Origin: an uncultured Flavobacteriaceae bacterium
GTDB taxonomy: Bacteria > Bacteroidota > Bacteroidia > Flavobacteriales > Flavobacteriaceae
DNA length: 64,000 bases
Assembly: GCA_947498845.1 (NCBI GenBank)
Contig: CANMLX010000017.1
Coordinates: 1-64,000 of the forward strand
Reading direction: 5' to 3'
The translations under genes were made by a program, and so were the position numbers. The notes under the pieces were generated by a model. It ran no database searches. It worked only from the letters and a program-made list of their open reading frames with translations, and had not been told where the DNA came from. The first letter of the stretch is position 1. Every line of letters starts with the position of its first letter. Positions 35,124 through 44,552 of this stretch are shown here, in pieces.

Positions 35124-38096
35124 ATGAAACACATTAAATTTTATACAATAATTAGCCTGCTTATATTTTCTCTAAATATAAAAGCACAAACCGGTCCTGG
35201 AGGTGTTGGCTCATCATCAAATAACGAATTATGGCTAAAATCAGACGGTAATGTATATGAAGATGCAGGAACAGATTTAGCAGAATCTGGAGATGGTGTA
35301 TTTCAATGGAATGACAGTGGAGCATTTGCCAGACACATACAACAAACAAACTCTGCAGACAGACCAGAATATGTAACAAATGCTTTAAATAGCTATCCTG
35401 TTATTCGTTTTGATTCATCAAATTCTGAATTTTTAGGGATTCTTGATTTAGATGCATTTCAAAATAACTACTCGATCTTTGTTGTTGGTTATACAAGTGG
35501 TAATGATCAAGATTTTGTATCCATTACATTCGATGGTGATGTGAATCATGGTATTTTAATAGAAGGCGTCTCTGGTAATCGCTTAAGGTTTTTGCATAGA
35601 AATCCTATAAATATTGGTGGTGGAGATAATATTAACAATGGAAGTACCCGAAGCCTTAGCCAGTCACAAATATTATCATTTACAAGAGGAACTCCTAGTA
35701 CTGGAATTCAACAATTTTGGATTAATGGAACAGATAATCAATCAACAACGGCCTCTTCGCCTAATTTTACAAGTAGCAATGCTCGTTTACAAATAGGTCG
35801 TCTTCGTCCAGGACATGCCAGATATCTTAATGGAGATATTTCTGAAGTAATAATTTTAAGTAAAGAAGCCAATACAGCCGAACGCATTATAATAGAAAAT
35901 TATTTAAGTGCTAAATATGGTTTAACGCTTGGGGGCAATGATTTATATACTCAAGACGATTCAGGTCAAGGTAATTTTGATCATGATGTAGCAGGTATAG
36001 GACAGGCTTCTAGTGTAAGTAATCATACAGATTCTCAAGGCACAGGCATTGTAAGAATGCATACCCCTTCTGCTCTATCTAATGGCGATTACTTATTTTG
36101 GGGAGAAGAAACTAAAGACCCAACCTATGATTTTTCAAGTAATACAAGTAATTATACAGAACAACTAAATTCCAGATGGCGTGTTAGTAAAGTTAACGAT
36201 TTAGGCACTGTTACAGTAACTTTCGACCTTGACCCCATTGATCTTTCTGGAATTGATACAAGTTGTCAACCTATGCAACTTATGGTGGATAATAATGGTG
36301 ATTTTTCTTCTCCAACAATATACCCTTTAACTATAGCTGGAACTACTGCTACTGCTACTGGAGTAAATTTCAATGATGCCGATTATTTTACCATGAGATT
36401 TGTTAACCAAATTGTATGGGATGGCACACAATATTTATATGGGTCTGGTGCAGGAAACGCTCCCGACAATACCGATTCTTGTTTAAAATTATTAGTAAAA
36501 TCTGGAGCTAGTGGTACATTAACTTTTGATGCTCATGTTAAAGAAATTGAAATAGAAGCTGGAGGCACTCTAAATGTAGCCGATGGTATTTTATTGGAAA
36601 CTGAAGATAACGTTGTAATTAATGGCGTGATCGATTTACAAGGTGAAGCCCAATTAATACAAAACCATAATGCCACTACAAGCAATTCTGGAACTGGCTA
36701 CTTACTAAAAAGACAACAAGGAGAAGGCAACTTACATAATTACAATTACTGGAGTTCTCCTGTTAACAACGGAGGTTCATGGCAAATTGGCCAACTAGAA
36801 GACGCCAGTGGTCCTATAGCGGTTACTGCTGATCCTAATAGTTCCATATCTCCTACTACAATAAGTTCCAGATGGCTTTATACATACAATGCTACATCAA
36901 ACACCTATGCTGCTTGGGCACAAGCTAGCGCTACAACGCCTCTTGCGCCTGGTATTGGATTTACAATGAAAGGTGTACCAAATGGTAGTTCTCAAGAATA
37001 TGTGTTTAAAGGGATCCCAAACGATGGAGACTATACCTATCCTGTTGTTGCAGGTAACGATTTTTTAATTGGTAACCCCTACCCTTCTGCATTAGATGCA
37101 GATGAGTTTATTGTTAGAAACACACCCGTTATTGATGGTTCACTTTATTTCTGGGAACATTTCGCAACTAATAACTCTCATTACAGAGCAGATTACGAAG
37201 GAGGCTATGCTATTTATAATTTAATGATGCCCTCTGCTGCTCCAGGATCTTCTAGTGTTCCTACTAATAAAATTGCGGTAGGACAAGGTTTTTTTGTTAC
37301 TATTATTGCTAATGGGACTATTCAATTTAAAAATGATCAACGTGTATTTGCCAGAGAATCTTTATCAGAATCTATATTCTTAAAAACGTCTAGTAAAAAA
37401 TCTGCTTCTGTAACAGATCAAAGAACCAAAATATGGTTTTCGTTAGAAGAGCCTGGAGGTATAGCTAAAACTTTTGCTTTAGGGTACGATAGCAAAGCTA
37501 CAAGTGACTATGATAGCGGTTACGATGCGATTAATTTCGACTACCTTAGAAATGATATTTCATGGAAATTAGACGATAAAAAATTAGTTATTCAAGCTTT
37601 ACCTGCAATAAACGAAAATGATGAGCTCCCATTAGAAATAAAAGCTACAGATTCTGGTGTTTATAAAATTGCGATAAATACGATGCAATTTGTACCAACA
37701 AATACGAATATCTTTTTAAAAGATAATAACCTTGGTACCTATTACGATTTAAAAAATACAACTGCCAATATTTACTTAAATACAGGAACTTACAACAATT
37801 TTTCTATTGTATTTAAACAAGAGAGCACTCTAAATATTGCACAGGTAGAAACTAGAGATACATTTGTAGTATATAATAATACAATTGAAAATTTAGAAAT
37901 ACACACAACACTTAACTTAAAAGACATTTCAAGTTTCGATATTTATAATACTATTGGACAAAAAGTTAAATCCTACAAAACTTTAGATAAAAATAGCGTA
38001 TTGGATATTTCAGGTATAAATAAAGGTATTTATATTCTTAAATTAAAATCTGCCAATAACAATAATATTGATAGTATTAAGTTCTCTAACTATTAA
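35124..38096 (+). CDS. Large secreted protein with type IX sorting domain
   Basis: A 990-residue exported protein. It has a signal peptide (cleavage near NIKAQ, residue 22). The N-terminal part resembles LamG/concanavalin-like lectin folds (about 30-270; ELWLKSDGNVYEDAG, FWINGTDNQSTTASS, SAKYGLTLGGNDLYTQD). A middle region has GNPYPSALDADEF, typical of large flavobacterial surface proteins. The last ~75 residues are a T9SS type A sorting domain (FDIYNTIGQKVKSYKTLDKN, then DISGINKGIYILKLKS). It would be secreted and attached to the cell surface, perhaps as an adhesin. No enzyme motif is visible. A terminator follows. Confidence 0.88.
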   Translation: MKHIKFYTIISLLIFSLNIKAQTGPGGVGSSSNNELWLKSDGNVYEDAGTDLAESGDGVFQWNDSGAFARHIQQTNSADRPEYVTNALNSYPVIRFDSSNSEFLGILDLDAFQNNYSIFVVGYTSGNDQDFVSITFDGDVNHGILIEGVSGNRLRFLHRNPINIGGGDNINNGSTRSLSQSQILSFTRGTPSTGIQQFWINGTDNQSTTASSPNFTSSNARLQIGRLRPGHARYLNGDISEVIILSKEANTAERIIIENYLSAKYGLTLGGNDLYTQDDSGQGNFDHDVAGIGQASSVSNHTDSQGTGIVRMHTPSALSNGDYLFWGEETKDPTYDFSSNTSNYTEQLNSRWRVSKVNDLGTVTVTFDLDPIDLSGIDTSCQPMQLMVDNNGDFSSPTIYPLTIAGTTATATGVNFNDADYFTMRFVNQIVWDGTQYLYGSGAGNAPDNTDSCLKLLVKSGASGTLTFDAHVKEIEIEAGGTLNVADGILLETEDNVVINGVIDLQGEAQLIQNHNATTSNSGTGYLLKRQQGEGNLHNYNYWSSPVNNGGSWQIGQLEDASGPIAVTADPNSSISPTTISSRWLYTYNATSNTYAAWAQASATTPLAPGIGFTMKGVPNGSSQEYVFKGIPNDGDYTYPVVAGNDFLIGNPYPSALDADEFIVRNTPVIDGSLYFWEHFATNNSHYRADYEGGYAIYNLMMPSAAPGSSSVPTNKIAVGQGFFVTIIANGTIQFKNDQRVFARESLSESIFLKTSSKKSASVTDQRTKIWFSLEEPGGIAKTFALGYDSKATSDYDSGYDAINFDYLRNDISWKLDDKKLVIQALPAINENDELPLEIKATDSGVYKIAINTMQFVPTNTNIFLKDNNLGTYYDLKNTTANIYLNTGTYNNFSIVFKQESTLNIAQVETRDTFVVYNNTIENLEIHTTLNLKDISSFDIYNTIGQKVKSYKTLDKNSVLDISGINKGIYILKLKSANNNNIDSIKFSNY

Positions 38097-38116
38097 AAAG
38101 TACTATTTTAGATTAA

Positions 38117-38160
38117 AGAAAGATGGTATAAAAATGCATTTAATTTTTATACCATCTTTT
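38117..38160 (+). terminator. Terminator of the T9SS cargo gene
   Basis: AAGATGGTATAAAAAT pairs exactly with ATTTTTATACCATCTT around a 7-nt loop, followed by TTAT. It lies 20 bases after the stop codon. Confidence 0.8.
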
Positions 38161-38177
38161 ATATCAAATTATATAAC

Positions 38178-38387
38178 ATACCCGTTATGCATTTAGAAAT
38201 CTAAAAAACCTTAAAATGTCAGTTCGAGTGTCCCGAATTTGTTTCGGGATGTATCGAGAACTATTTTCGAAGTTAAAATTCTTATTCTCGATAGTTCTGC
38301 TGAGCTTGTCGAAGTACAATTTTTCTTCATTTCATTACAAAAAATCACTCGAATTGACAGAATTTTGACCAAATGCACAACGGGTAT
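38178..38387. repeat. 210-bp composite palindromic element
   Basis: Outer arms ATACCCGTTATGCATTT (38178-38194) and its complement at 38371-38387 differ at one base. Nested inside are TGTCAGTTCGAGTG (38217-38230) against CACTCGAATTGACA (38346-38359), the hairpin TCCCGAA/TTCGGGA (38231-38249), and GTATCGAGAAC with its partner at about 38286. The nested architecture and related sequences elsewhere in the window point to a non-coding mobile or REP-like element. Confidence 0.6.
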
Positions 38388-38399
38388 AACATTACAAAT

Positions 38400-41324
38400 T
38401 TAAACCAAAGCCGCTCTCAATATAGTTATTGGATGGTATGCTTCTTTATTTGTTCCATCATGTATTTGATGCCTACAACTTGTGCCATTGGCAGCAATAA
38501 TAACATTTTTATCTGCTTTCACTATAGCAGGAAATAAAGTTTGCTCTCCTACTTGCATACTTACAGTATAGTGTTCTTTTTCATAACCAAAACTTCCGGC
38601 CATACCACAGCATCCACTTGGAATTATGGTTACTTTATAATTTTCCGGAAAATTAAGAACCTTAAAACTAGACAATTGACTACTTAGAGCTTTTTGATGG
38701 CAATGCCCATGAAATTTAATGTCTTTACGCGCTTTAGTAAATTGATCTTGTTCTATATGCCCCAATGCTATCTCTTTTTGAAGAAACTCTTCAATTAAAA
38801 ATGTTTGTTTAGAAATTTTTTCTGCCGAAGTTCTATCATCTGCTAATTTTAAATACTCATCTTTAAAAGTTAAAATTGCAGATGGTTCTATACCTATTAA
38901 AGGCGTTTCTTTAGTTATAAAATCTTTGTATATAGACACATTTTTATTAGCAAACACTTTAGCTTGTTCTAGTAACCCCTTTGATAAAAAAGAGCGACCA
39001 GATTCAACATTATTAATAATTCTCACATCATAATTAAGCCCTCTTAGAAGTTCTAAAGCATCTATACCAATTTTTGCATCTAGTATGTTTGTAAATTCAT
39101 CGTTAAACAAATACACTGTTTTTATATAGTCTTTAGTTAGCTTCTTTTCTTTTTTATATGATGAGTTGTAATATTTATCTAATCTAACTATAGAAAGTAA
39201 TGGTAAGGATCTTTCTTTAGCTATACCAAAAGTCTTTTTTAGTAACGAAGCCGTTATTTTTTTTGAAAAAATAAAATTTGTTAATCTGGGAAAGCTGCTT
39301 CCAATGTTATTTAGCCTATTATTATAAGCAAATAATTTAGTGCGAAAAGTTACGCCATTAGCTTTTTGATATTGATATTGAAACTCTGCTTTTAAACTCG
39401 CTACATCAACACTACTTGGACATTCGCTAGAGCAAGCTTTGCAGCTTAAACACAAATCAAAAACCTTTTTTAACGCCTCATTATTAAATTTATTGGGCTT
39501 ATTAGAGTTTGTTAAAAACTCTCTTAACGCATTTGCTCTGGCTCGTGTGGTATCCTTTTCATTTCTTGTAGCGCGGTAACTAGGACACATAGTACCTCCA
39601 AACTCTGGTAATTTTCTACAATCCCCAGAACCATTACATTTTTCAGCTTCTCTTAAAATACCTTGTGAAGCAGAAAAGTCTAGAAACGTGTTAATATCTG
39701 GCTCTATTCTATTGGACTCATAACGTAACGATTTGTCCATAGGCAAAGCATCAATAATTTTACCTGGATTAAAAATATTGTCTGGATCAAAAGCAGATTT
39801 TATTCGTTTTAATAATTGATAATTTACAGCACCAATCATCAAAGGCAAAAATTCGCCACGAACAATCCCATCACCATGTTCTCCACTAAAAGACCCCTTA
39901 TATTTTTTTACTAAATGGGCCACATCTGTAGTTATCTTTCTAAATAAAACAACATCTTCCTTCTGTTTTAAATCTAATATAGGACGTAAATGTATTTCTC
40001 CCGCTCCTGCATGTGCGTAGTAAACAGCATTTTGCTTATAATATGTCATTAATTGAGTAAATTCTGCTATAAATGGTGCTAAATCTTCTAAAACAACAGC
40101 CGTATCTTCAATACATGCTACTGCTTTTTTATCGCCTACAATGTTTCCTAAAAGCCCTAATCCCGCACTTCTTAAATTATTAGCTCTATCTATAGTATCT
40201 CCTGCTAATATTGGCATCGCATAACTCAAACCTAAAGCTTCAATAGATTTAATTAAACTTTGAGCTTGTTTTTTGGCGTCCTCTAGTGTTTTAGATCTAA
40301 CTTCACACATTAAAATAGCTTCTGGATCACCTACTAAAAAACGTCTGTTCTCTGCTTGAGCTTTATTGCGCTTAGTACAATCCAAAATGGTTTTATCCAT
40401 CATTTCACATGCATATAAATCATGTTTCATAGCAGGCACAACTGTATTGAGACATTTGTCTATACTATCAAAATGTAGAGCCACCATAATTCTATGATCA
40501 GGAGGCAAATCATCCAATTTTAAAGTTATTCGAGTTGTAAACGCCAAAGTCCCTTCACTTCCAGATAGTAATTTACACATGTTAAAGGCTTCTGTTGAAG
40601 AAGTAGTAAACACTTCGCTTTTTAAAAGTTCATCTACAGCATACCCTGTATTTCTTCTATGTATTTCTGGCTTAGGAAAATTATCTTGAATCTCTTTTTG
40701 AACCGATTCTAAACTTAACGTATCAAGAATAGTTTTGTAAACCAGACCTTCTTGATCTTTCTGTTGTGTTTTTTTAATAAATGCTTCTTTAGTCAAGTCT
40801 TTAAAAACGACCTCACTCCCATCACTCAAAATAGTATGCAATACGTTTACTTTATCTCGTGTTACACCATATTTTATGGATGTGGTTCCCGAGGAATTAT
40901 TACCAACCATCCCGCCTAGCATACACCTATTAGATGTTGATGTATTTGGTCCAAAAAACAACCCATAAGGTTTTAAGTAGTTATTCAATTGATCGCGAAC
41001 AACCCCAGGTTCTACAGTAACAGTTTTCTCTTGTTTGTTAACACCTATAATTTTAGTAAAATATTTTGACACATCAACTACAATACCTTCTCCTACGCAT
41101 TGTCCCGCAAGAGACGTCCCTGCTGTTCTGGGAATTAATGATGTTTTATGTGTTTTTGCAAAAGAAATAAGTCGTTTTATATCTTCTTTAGTTTTTGGAT
41201 ATGCCACAGCTAATGGTAGAATTCTATATACCGAAGCATCTGTAGCATATAATGCTTTTAATAAGGTATCATAGTATAATTCACCATCCATCGATAACTC
41301 TAAATCTCGAAGATATTGTTGCAT
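38400..41324 (-). CDS. FAD-linked oxidase / iron-sulfur fusion (D-lactate or glycolate dehydrogenase-like)
   Basis: A 974-residue fusion. The N-terminal half is a FAD_binding_4 domain (about 45-190; LIPRAGTSLAGQ-type PRTAGTSLAGQCVG, NNSSGTTSIKYG) and a FAD-oxidase C domain (to about 530; GSFSGEHGDGIVRGEFLP). The second half has a 4Fe-4S pair (CLSCKACSSECPSSVDV) and CCG-type cysteine domains (FHGHCHQKALSSQ, SGCCGMAGSFGYE). This arrangement is that of respiratory D-lactate dehydrogenases (DLD/Dld-II). The substrate, a 2-hydroxyacid, is inferred. It is a single gene with no permease beside it. Confidence 0.88.
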   Translation of the reverse strand: MQQYLRDLELSMDGELYYDTLLKALYATDASVYRILPLAVAYPKTKEDIKRLISFAKTHKTSLIPRTAGTSLAGQCVGEGIVVDVSKYFTKIIGVNKQEKTVTVEPGVVRDQLNNYLKPYGLFFGPNTSTSNRCMLGGMVGNNSSGTTSIKYGVTRDKVNVLHTILSDGSEVVFKDLTKEAFIKKTQQKDQEGLVYKTILDTLSLESVQKEIQDNFPKPEIHRRNTGYAVDELLKSEVFTTSSTEAFNMCKLLSGSEGTLAFTTRITLKLDDLPPDHRIMVALHFDSIDKCLNTVVPAMKHDLYACEMMDKTILDCTKRNKAQAENRRFLVGDPEAILMCEVRSKTLEDAKKQAQSLIKSIEALGLSYAMPILAGDTIDRANNLRSAGLGLLGNIVGDKKAVACIEDTAVVLEDLAPFIAEFTQLMTYYKQNAVYYAHAGAGEIHLRPILDLKQKEDVVLFRKITTDVAHLVKKYKGSFSGEHGDGIVRGEFLPLMIGAVNYQLLKRIKSAFDPDNIFNPGKIIDALPMDKSLRYESNRIEPDINTFLDFSASQGILREAEKCNGSGDCRKLPEFGGTMCPSYRATRNEKDTTRARANALREFLTNSNKPNKFNNEALKKVFDLCLSCKACSSECPSSVDVASLKAEFQYQYQKANGVTFRTKLFAYNNRLNNIGSSFPRLTNFIFSKKITASLLKKTFGIAKERSLPLLSIVRLDKYYNSSYKKEKKLTKDYIKTVYLFNDEFTNILDAKIGIDALELLRGLNYDVRIINNVESGRSFLSKGLLEQAKVFANKNVSIYKDFITKETPLIGIEPSAILTFKDEYLKLADDRTSAEKISKQTFLIEEFLQKEIALGHIEQDQFTKARKDIKFHGHCHQKALSSQLSSFKVLNFPENYKVTIIPSGCCGMAGSFGYEKEHYTVSMQVGEQTLFPAIVKADKNVIIAANGTSCRHQIHDGTNKEAYHPITILRAALV

Positions 41325-41455
41325 TAATTTTAAATTAAAATTGAATATGATGTAAATATAAATACATTTTTGGCGTTGTTTTTGATAAAATCATTAGAAT
41401 ATTAAATGATCTTTTTAAATAACAAGATCGTATATCACTAATAAAACAAAAACTT

Positions 41456-41935
41456 ATGAAAAAAATTTTCTTATTGGCAATTGGTGCTATTGGTTTTACA
41501 TTGGCTGCAAATGCACAAAAAATTTCAGATAATGCTATTGGACTTCGTTTAGGAGATAGTAATGGATTAGGTGCCGAAATATCTTACCAACGTGCTTTAG
41601 GTGGAAACAATAGATTAGAAGCAGACTTAGGCTGGAGAGATGGAGATAACTATAATGCATTTCAACTTACTGGATTATACCAATGGGTATGGAATTTAGA
41701 TGGTAATTTTAATTGGTATGTTGGTGCTGGTGGTGGTATTGCTTCCTTTGATGGTAAAAATGCTCTTAAAGGGACAGACGAAACTGCGTTTTTTGCAGCT
41801 GGTGACATAGGTATTGAATATAATTTTGATATCCCTTTATTATTATCATTGGATTTTAGACCTGTTTTAGGTTTTGGTGATTTTACCGATGATTTAGATT
41901 TTGATATTGCATTAGGTATTCGCTATCAATTCTAA
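41456..41935 (+). CDS. Small outer-membrane beta-barrel protein
   Basis: A 159-residue protein with a signal peptide (cleavage after NAQ, about residue 21) and eight or so amphipathic beta-strands with aromatic girdles (AFQLTGLYQWVWNLDGNFNW, ending in IALGIRYQF). The terminal Phe is the usual outer-membrane assembly signal. It resembles OmpW/OmpA-barrel-like small porins of Bacteroidota, but I do not recognise a specific family. An intrinsic terminator follows. Confidence 0.75.
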   Translation: MKKIFLLAIGAIGFTLAANAQKISDNAIGLRLGDSNGLGAEISYQRALGGNNRLEADLGWRDGDNYNAFQLTGLYQWVWNLDGNFNWYVGAGGGIASFDGKNALKGTDETAFFAAGDIGIEYNFDIPLLLSLDFRPVLGFGDFTDDLDFDIALGIRYQF

Positions 41936-41954
41936 TAAAAAATATATACTTAAG

Positions 41955-41984
41955 AAAGCATCCTAATTTTGGGTGCTTTTTTTG
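41955..41984 (+). terminator. Terminator after the small OMP
   Basis: AAAGCATCC pairs with GGGTGCTTT (one G-U) around a 7-nt loop, followed by a T-run. Confidence 0.75.
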
Positions 41985-42017
41985 TTTATAAATGCTTCTA
42001 AAAATGCTAACTCGTTA

Positions 42018-42025
42018 TATATTTG
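42018..42025 (+). promoter_or_regulatory. -7 box for the Gfo/Idh/MocA gene
   Basis: TATATTTG fits TAnnTTTG and ends 12 bases before the ATG. The -33 triplet at the expected spacing is TTC, one change from TTG. Confidence 0.4.
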
Positions 42026-42037
42026 AAATAAAATATA

Positions 42038-43018
42038 ATGGATAATAAAAAAATACGCTGGGGCATTATTGGCTGTGGTAATGTAACAGAGATAAAGAGT
42101 GGTCCAGCATATCAATTAACAGAAGGCTTTGAAACAATTGCAGTAATGAGACGCCATTTAGAAAAGGCCAAAGATTATGCGCAAAGACACCATGTAAAAA
42201 AATTTTATGATGATGCAGATGCATTAATAAACGATAAAGACGTAGATGCGGTTTACATTGCAACACCTCCAGATAGCCACAAATTTTATGCACTTAAAGT
42301 AGCGAATGCTGGAAAACCTTGTTGTATAGAAAAGCCTATTACACCAAATTATCAAGATAGCTTGGACATAGTAAATGCATTTAATAGTTCTAAAACACCT
42401 CTTTTTACTTCCTATTACAGACGTTCTTTACCTCGTTTTTTAAAAATAAAGAATTGGTTAGATAATAAAGAAATTGGGGAAATAAGACATATAAACTGGT
42501 TATTTTGTAAACCTAAAAACCATCTCGATGTAAGTAAATCTTATAATTGGCGTACAGATCCTAACATTGCAACTGGAGGTTATTTTGATGATCTAGCAAG
42601 TCATGGTTTAGATTTATTCGCTTATTTATTAGGTAATTTTAAAGATGCTCACGGGATCTGTAAAAATCAACAAAATCTATATGGTGCCTATGATACTGTT
42701 ACTGCGTGTTGGGTTCATAAAAATAATATTACAGGGTCTGGAAGTTGGAATTTTGGCGCACAAAAACGAATAGACCAAGTTACCATTATAGGAAGCAATG
42801 GAGAGATTTCTTTTTCTGTATTTACAGAAAACCCTATACTATTGAATAATGGTAATAAAAATGAAGAGCTTTTTATTGAAAACCCTAAACATATACAGCT
42901 TTTTCATATAAAGGGATTAAGAGATGAACTAGTACTTAACAAGTATAAACATCCATCTACAGGAACAACAGCTACGCATACAAGCTGGGTTATGGATAAA
43001 ATTCTTGGAAAATTATAA
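42038..43018 (+). CDS. Gfo/Idh/MocA-family oxidoreductase
   Basis: A 326-residue NAD(P)-dependent oxidoreductase. The N-terminal Rossmann fold has the motif WGIIGCGNVTEIKSGPA, and the family's catalytic EKP appears as CCIEKPIT. The C-terminal alpha/beta domain contains GGYFDDLASHGLDLFAYLLG. Members oxidise or reduce sugars and inositols; the substrate cannot be told. The next gene, 260 bases on, is a ThuA-type protein, a frequent partner in sugar catabolic clusters, but a MITE-like repeat separates them. Confidence 0.88.
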   Translation: MDNKKIRWGIIGCGNVTEIKSGPAYQLTEGFETIAVMRRHLEKAKDYAQRHHVKKFYDDADALINDKDVDAVYIATPPDSHKFYALKVANAGKPCCIEKPITPNYQDSLDIVNAFNSSKTPLFTSYYRRSLPRFLKIKNWLDNKEIGEIRHINWLFCKPKNHLDVSKSYNWRTDPNIATGGYFDDLASHGLDLFAYLLGNFKDAHGICKNQQNLYGAYDTVTACWVHKNNITGSGSWNFGAQKRIDQVTIIGSNGEISFSVFTENPILLNNGNKNEELFIENPKHIQLFHIKGLRDELVLNKYKHPSTGTTATHTSWVMDKILGKL

Positions 43019-43037
43019 ACTTAAAAATCTCGTTATA

Positions 43038-43200
43038 ATACCAATTCTTAAATGAATATACTGTAAAGAAAAATGATGGATTTTGGAATTATACGAGACA
43101 GAAAAAATAAGCATAGTCGTAGTTACGATTCTTTTTTGTGTTGAAGATAGAATTTCAAAAGACACTTTTTAACTCAGTAAATTTATTTGGGAATTGGTAT
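43038..43200 (+). mobile_element. MITE-like element, copy 1
   Basis: A 163-bp non-coding element with terminal inverted repeats of about 26 bp. The left end starts ATACCAATTCTTAAATGAAT and the right end is CATT-type AAATTTATTTGGGAATTGGTAT in complement orientation. It is about 92% identical to the reverse complement of 63080-63241, by hand alignment. It encodes no protein. TA dinucleotides bound the CCAATTC core on both sides, which would fit a TA target site. Confidence 0.75.
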
Positions 43201-43279
43201 AAAACCGCTCTTTAACAATATTTCTATATAAAGATTGTAGCAGATTTAATATATTCACACATCCTAAAACTAAGCTTAT

Positions 43280-44329
43280 ATGAAATCTTTCTTAATTTTC
43301 TTTTCGTGCATGTGCTTATTGAGTTTAACAGCATGTAAAGAAAAGTCTAACTCACAAACACCGATAAAAAAACTCAAAGCTTTAATAGTCGATGGTGAAA
43401 ACAACCATGGTGTATGGCCTAAAACCACCTATATGATGAAAAGTTATCTGGAAGAAACAGGCATGTTTGATGTTGAAATAGCTCGAAAAAAATATACTTG
43501 GATCGGGCCTCATTATAACAAAATAGCTGGTGTTAACGATATTAATCAACTTTTAACATTGTATCCGTTAAATGACTCCCTAAAGAGAATTGCAGTTGAT
43601 TCTACTAAATTTGATGCCGAATTTAATCCAGATTTTAAAAAATACGATGTTGTAGTTAATAACCTGGGCTGGAAATCTTCAGAGTGGCCAGAGCAAACTA
43701 AAGCTAATTTCGAAAAATATATGGCCGAAGGAGGAGGTCTGGTTTTAGTTCACGCAGCAAATAATGCCTGGGGACATTGGGATGAGTATAATAAAATGAT
43801 TGGATTAGGTGCATGGGGAGGTCGAGACTCAATAACAGGGCCTTATATTTTCTATAATAATAAAGGAGAAATTGAACATGATGCTTCTAAAGGCATTTGT
43901 GCTTCACATGGTAAGCAATACGAATATCAATTACAAACAAGAGCTCCCGAACATCCTATTATGAAAGGTTTACCTAAAACATGGCTTCATGCAAAAGATG
44001 AACTTTACGATCGTATGCGAGGTCCTGGCGAAAATATGACTATTCTAGCCACTGCATATTCAGATGTTATAGATAATGCGCCACCTTGGATGAAAGATAA
44101 AACTGGAACAGGTAGACATGAACCCCTATTATTAACAGTAAATTATAGTAAAGGACGTGTGTTTCATTCTGCATTAGGACACATGGACTATTCCATGGAA
44201 TGCGTTGGTTTTATTACTACGTTTAAAAGAGGGGCAGAATGGGCTGCTACTGGAAAAGTTACACAAAAAATCCCGAAAGATTTCCCTAAAGCAGATAGTA
44301 TTAGCACAAGAAAATGGTTTTTAAAATAA
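43280..44329 (+). CDS. ThuA-domain lipoprotein
   Basis: A 349-residue protein with a lipoprotein signal (MKSFLIFFSCMCLLSLTAC, lipidated Cys19) and a ThuA/trehalose-utilisation glutamine-amidotransferase-like fold. Visible segments are KALIVDGENNHGVWPKTT, YDVVVNNLGWKS, GGGLVLVHAANNAWGHW, the His-rich APEHPIMKGLP and GRVFHSALGHMDYSM. ThuA proteins are linked to sugar metabolism in Bacteroidota; the reaction is not settled. The following small lipoprotein frame overlaps its last 16 bases. Confidence 0.85.
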   Translation: MKSFLIFFSCMCLLSLTACKEKSNSQTPIKKLKALIVDGENNHGVWPKTTYMMKSYLEETGMFDVEIARKKYTWIGPHYNKIAGVNDINQLLTLYPLNDSLKRIAVDSTKFDAEFNPDFKKYDVVVNNLGWKSSEWPEQTKANFEKYMAEGGGLVLVHAANNAWGHWDEYNKMIGLGAWGGRDSITGPYIFYNNKGEIEHDASKGICASHGKQYEYQLQTRAPEHPIMKGLPKTWLHAKDELYDRMRGPGENMTILATAYSDVIDNAPPWMKDKTGTGRHEPLLLTVNYSKGRVFHSALGHMDYSMECVGFITTFKRGAEWAATGKVTQKIPKDFPKADSISTRKWFLK

Positions 44330-44451
44330 AATCGAATACCTTTCTCTTAATAATTTTTTTGACAGTTTTTAGCTGTAAATCTAATAATACTAAAATCTTA
44401 AAAGTATCGATAAAAAATTCCAAAAGCAGCCGCTTAAAATGGTTACAATAA
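44314..44451 (+). CDS. 45-residue lipoprotein-like ORF, possibly a truncated gene
   Basis: An ATG inside the end of the ThuA gene opens MVFKIKSNTFLLIIFLTVFS with Cys21 next. This is a textbook lipoprotein signal (lipobox VFSC) followed by only 24 residues (KSNNTKILKVSIKNSKSSRL, KWLQ). The overlap with the ThuA gene suggests coupled translation. It may be a genuine mini-lipoprotein or the stump of a longer gene lost downstream. Confidence 0.45.
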   Translation: MVFKIKSNTFLLIIFLTVFSCKSNNTKILKVSIKNSKSSRLKWLQ

Positions 44452-44552
44452 ACACAATTAACATCATTTAACATTTCAATTTTTAGTTTTATTAACGATT
44501 ATACTTAACTTTAGCAATATTTTTTAAAACATTTCCTGATAATCGTTAAATT

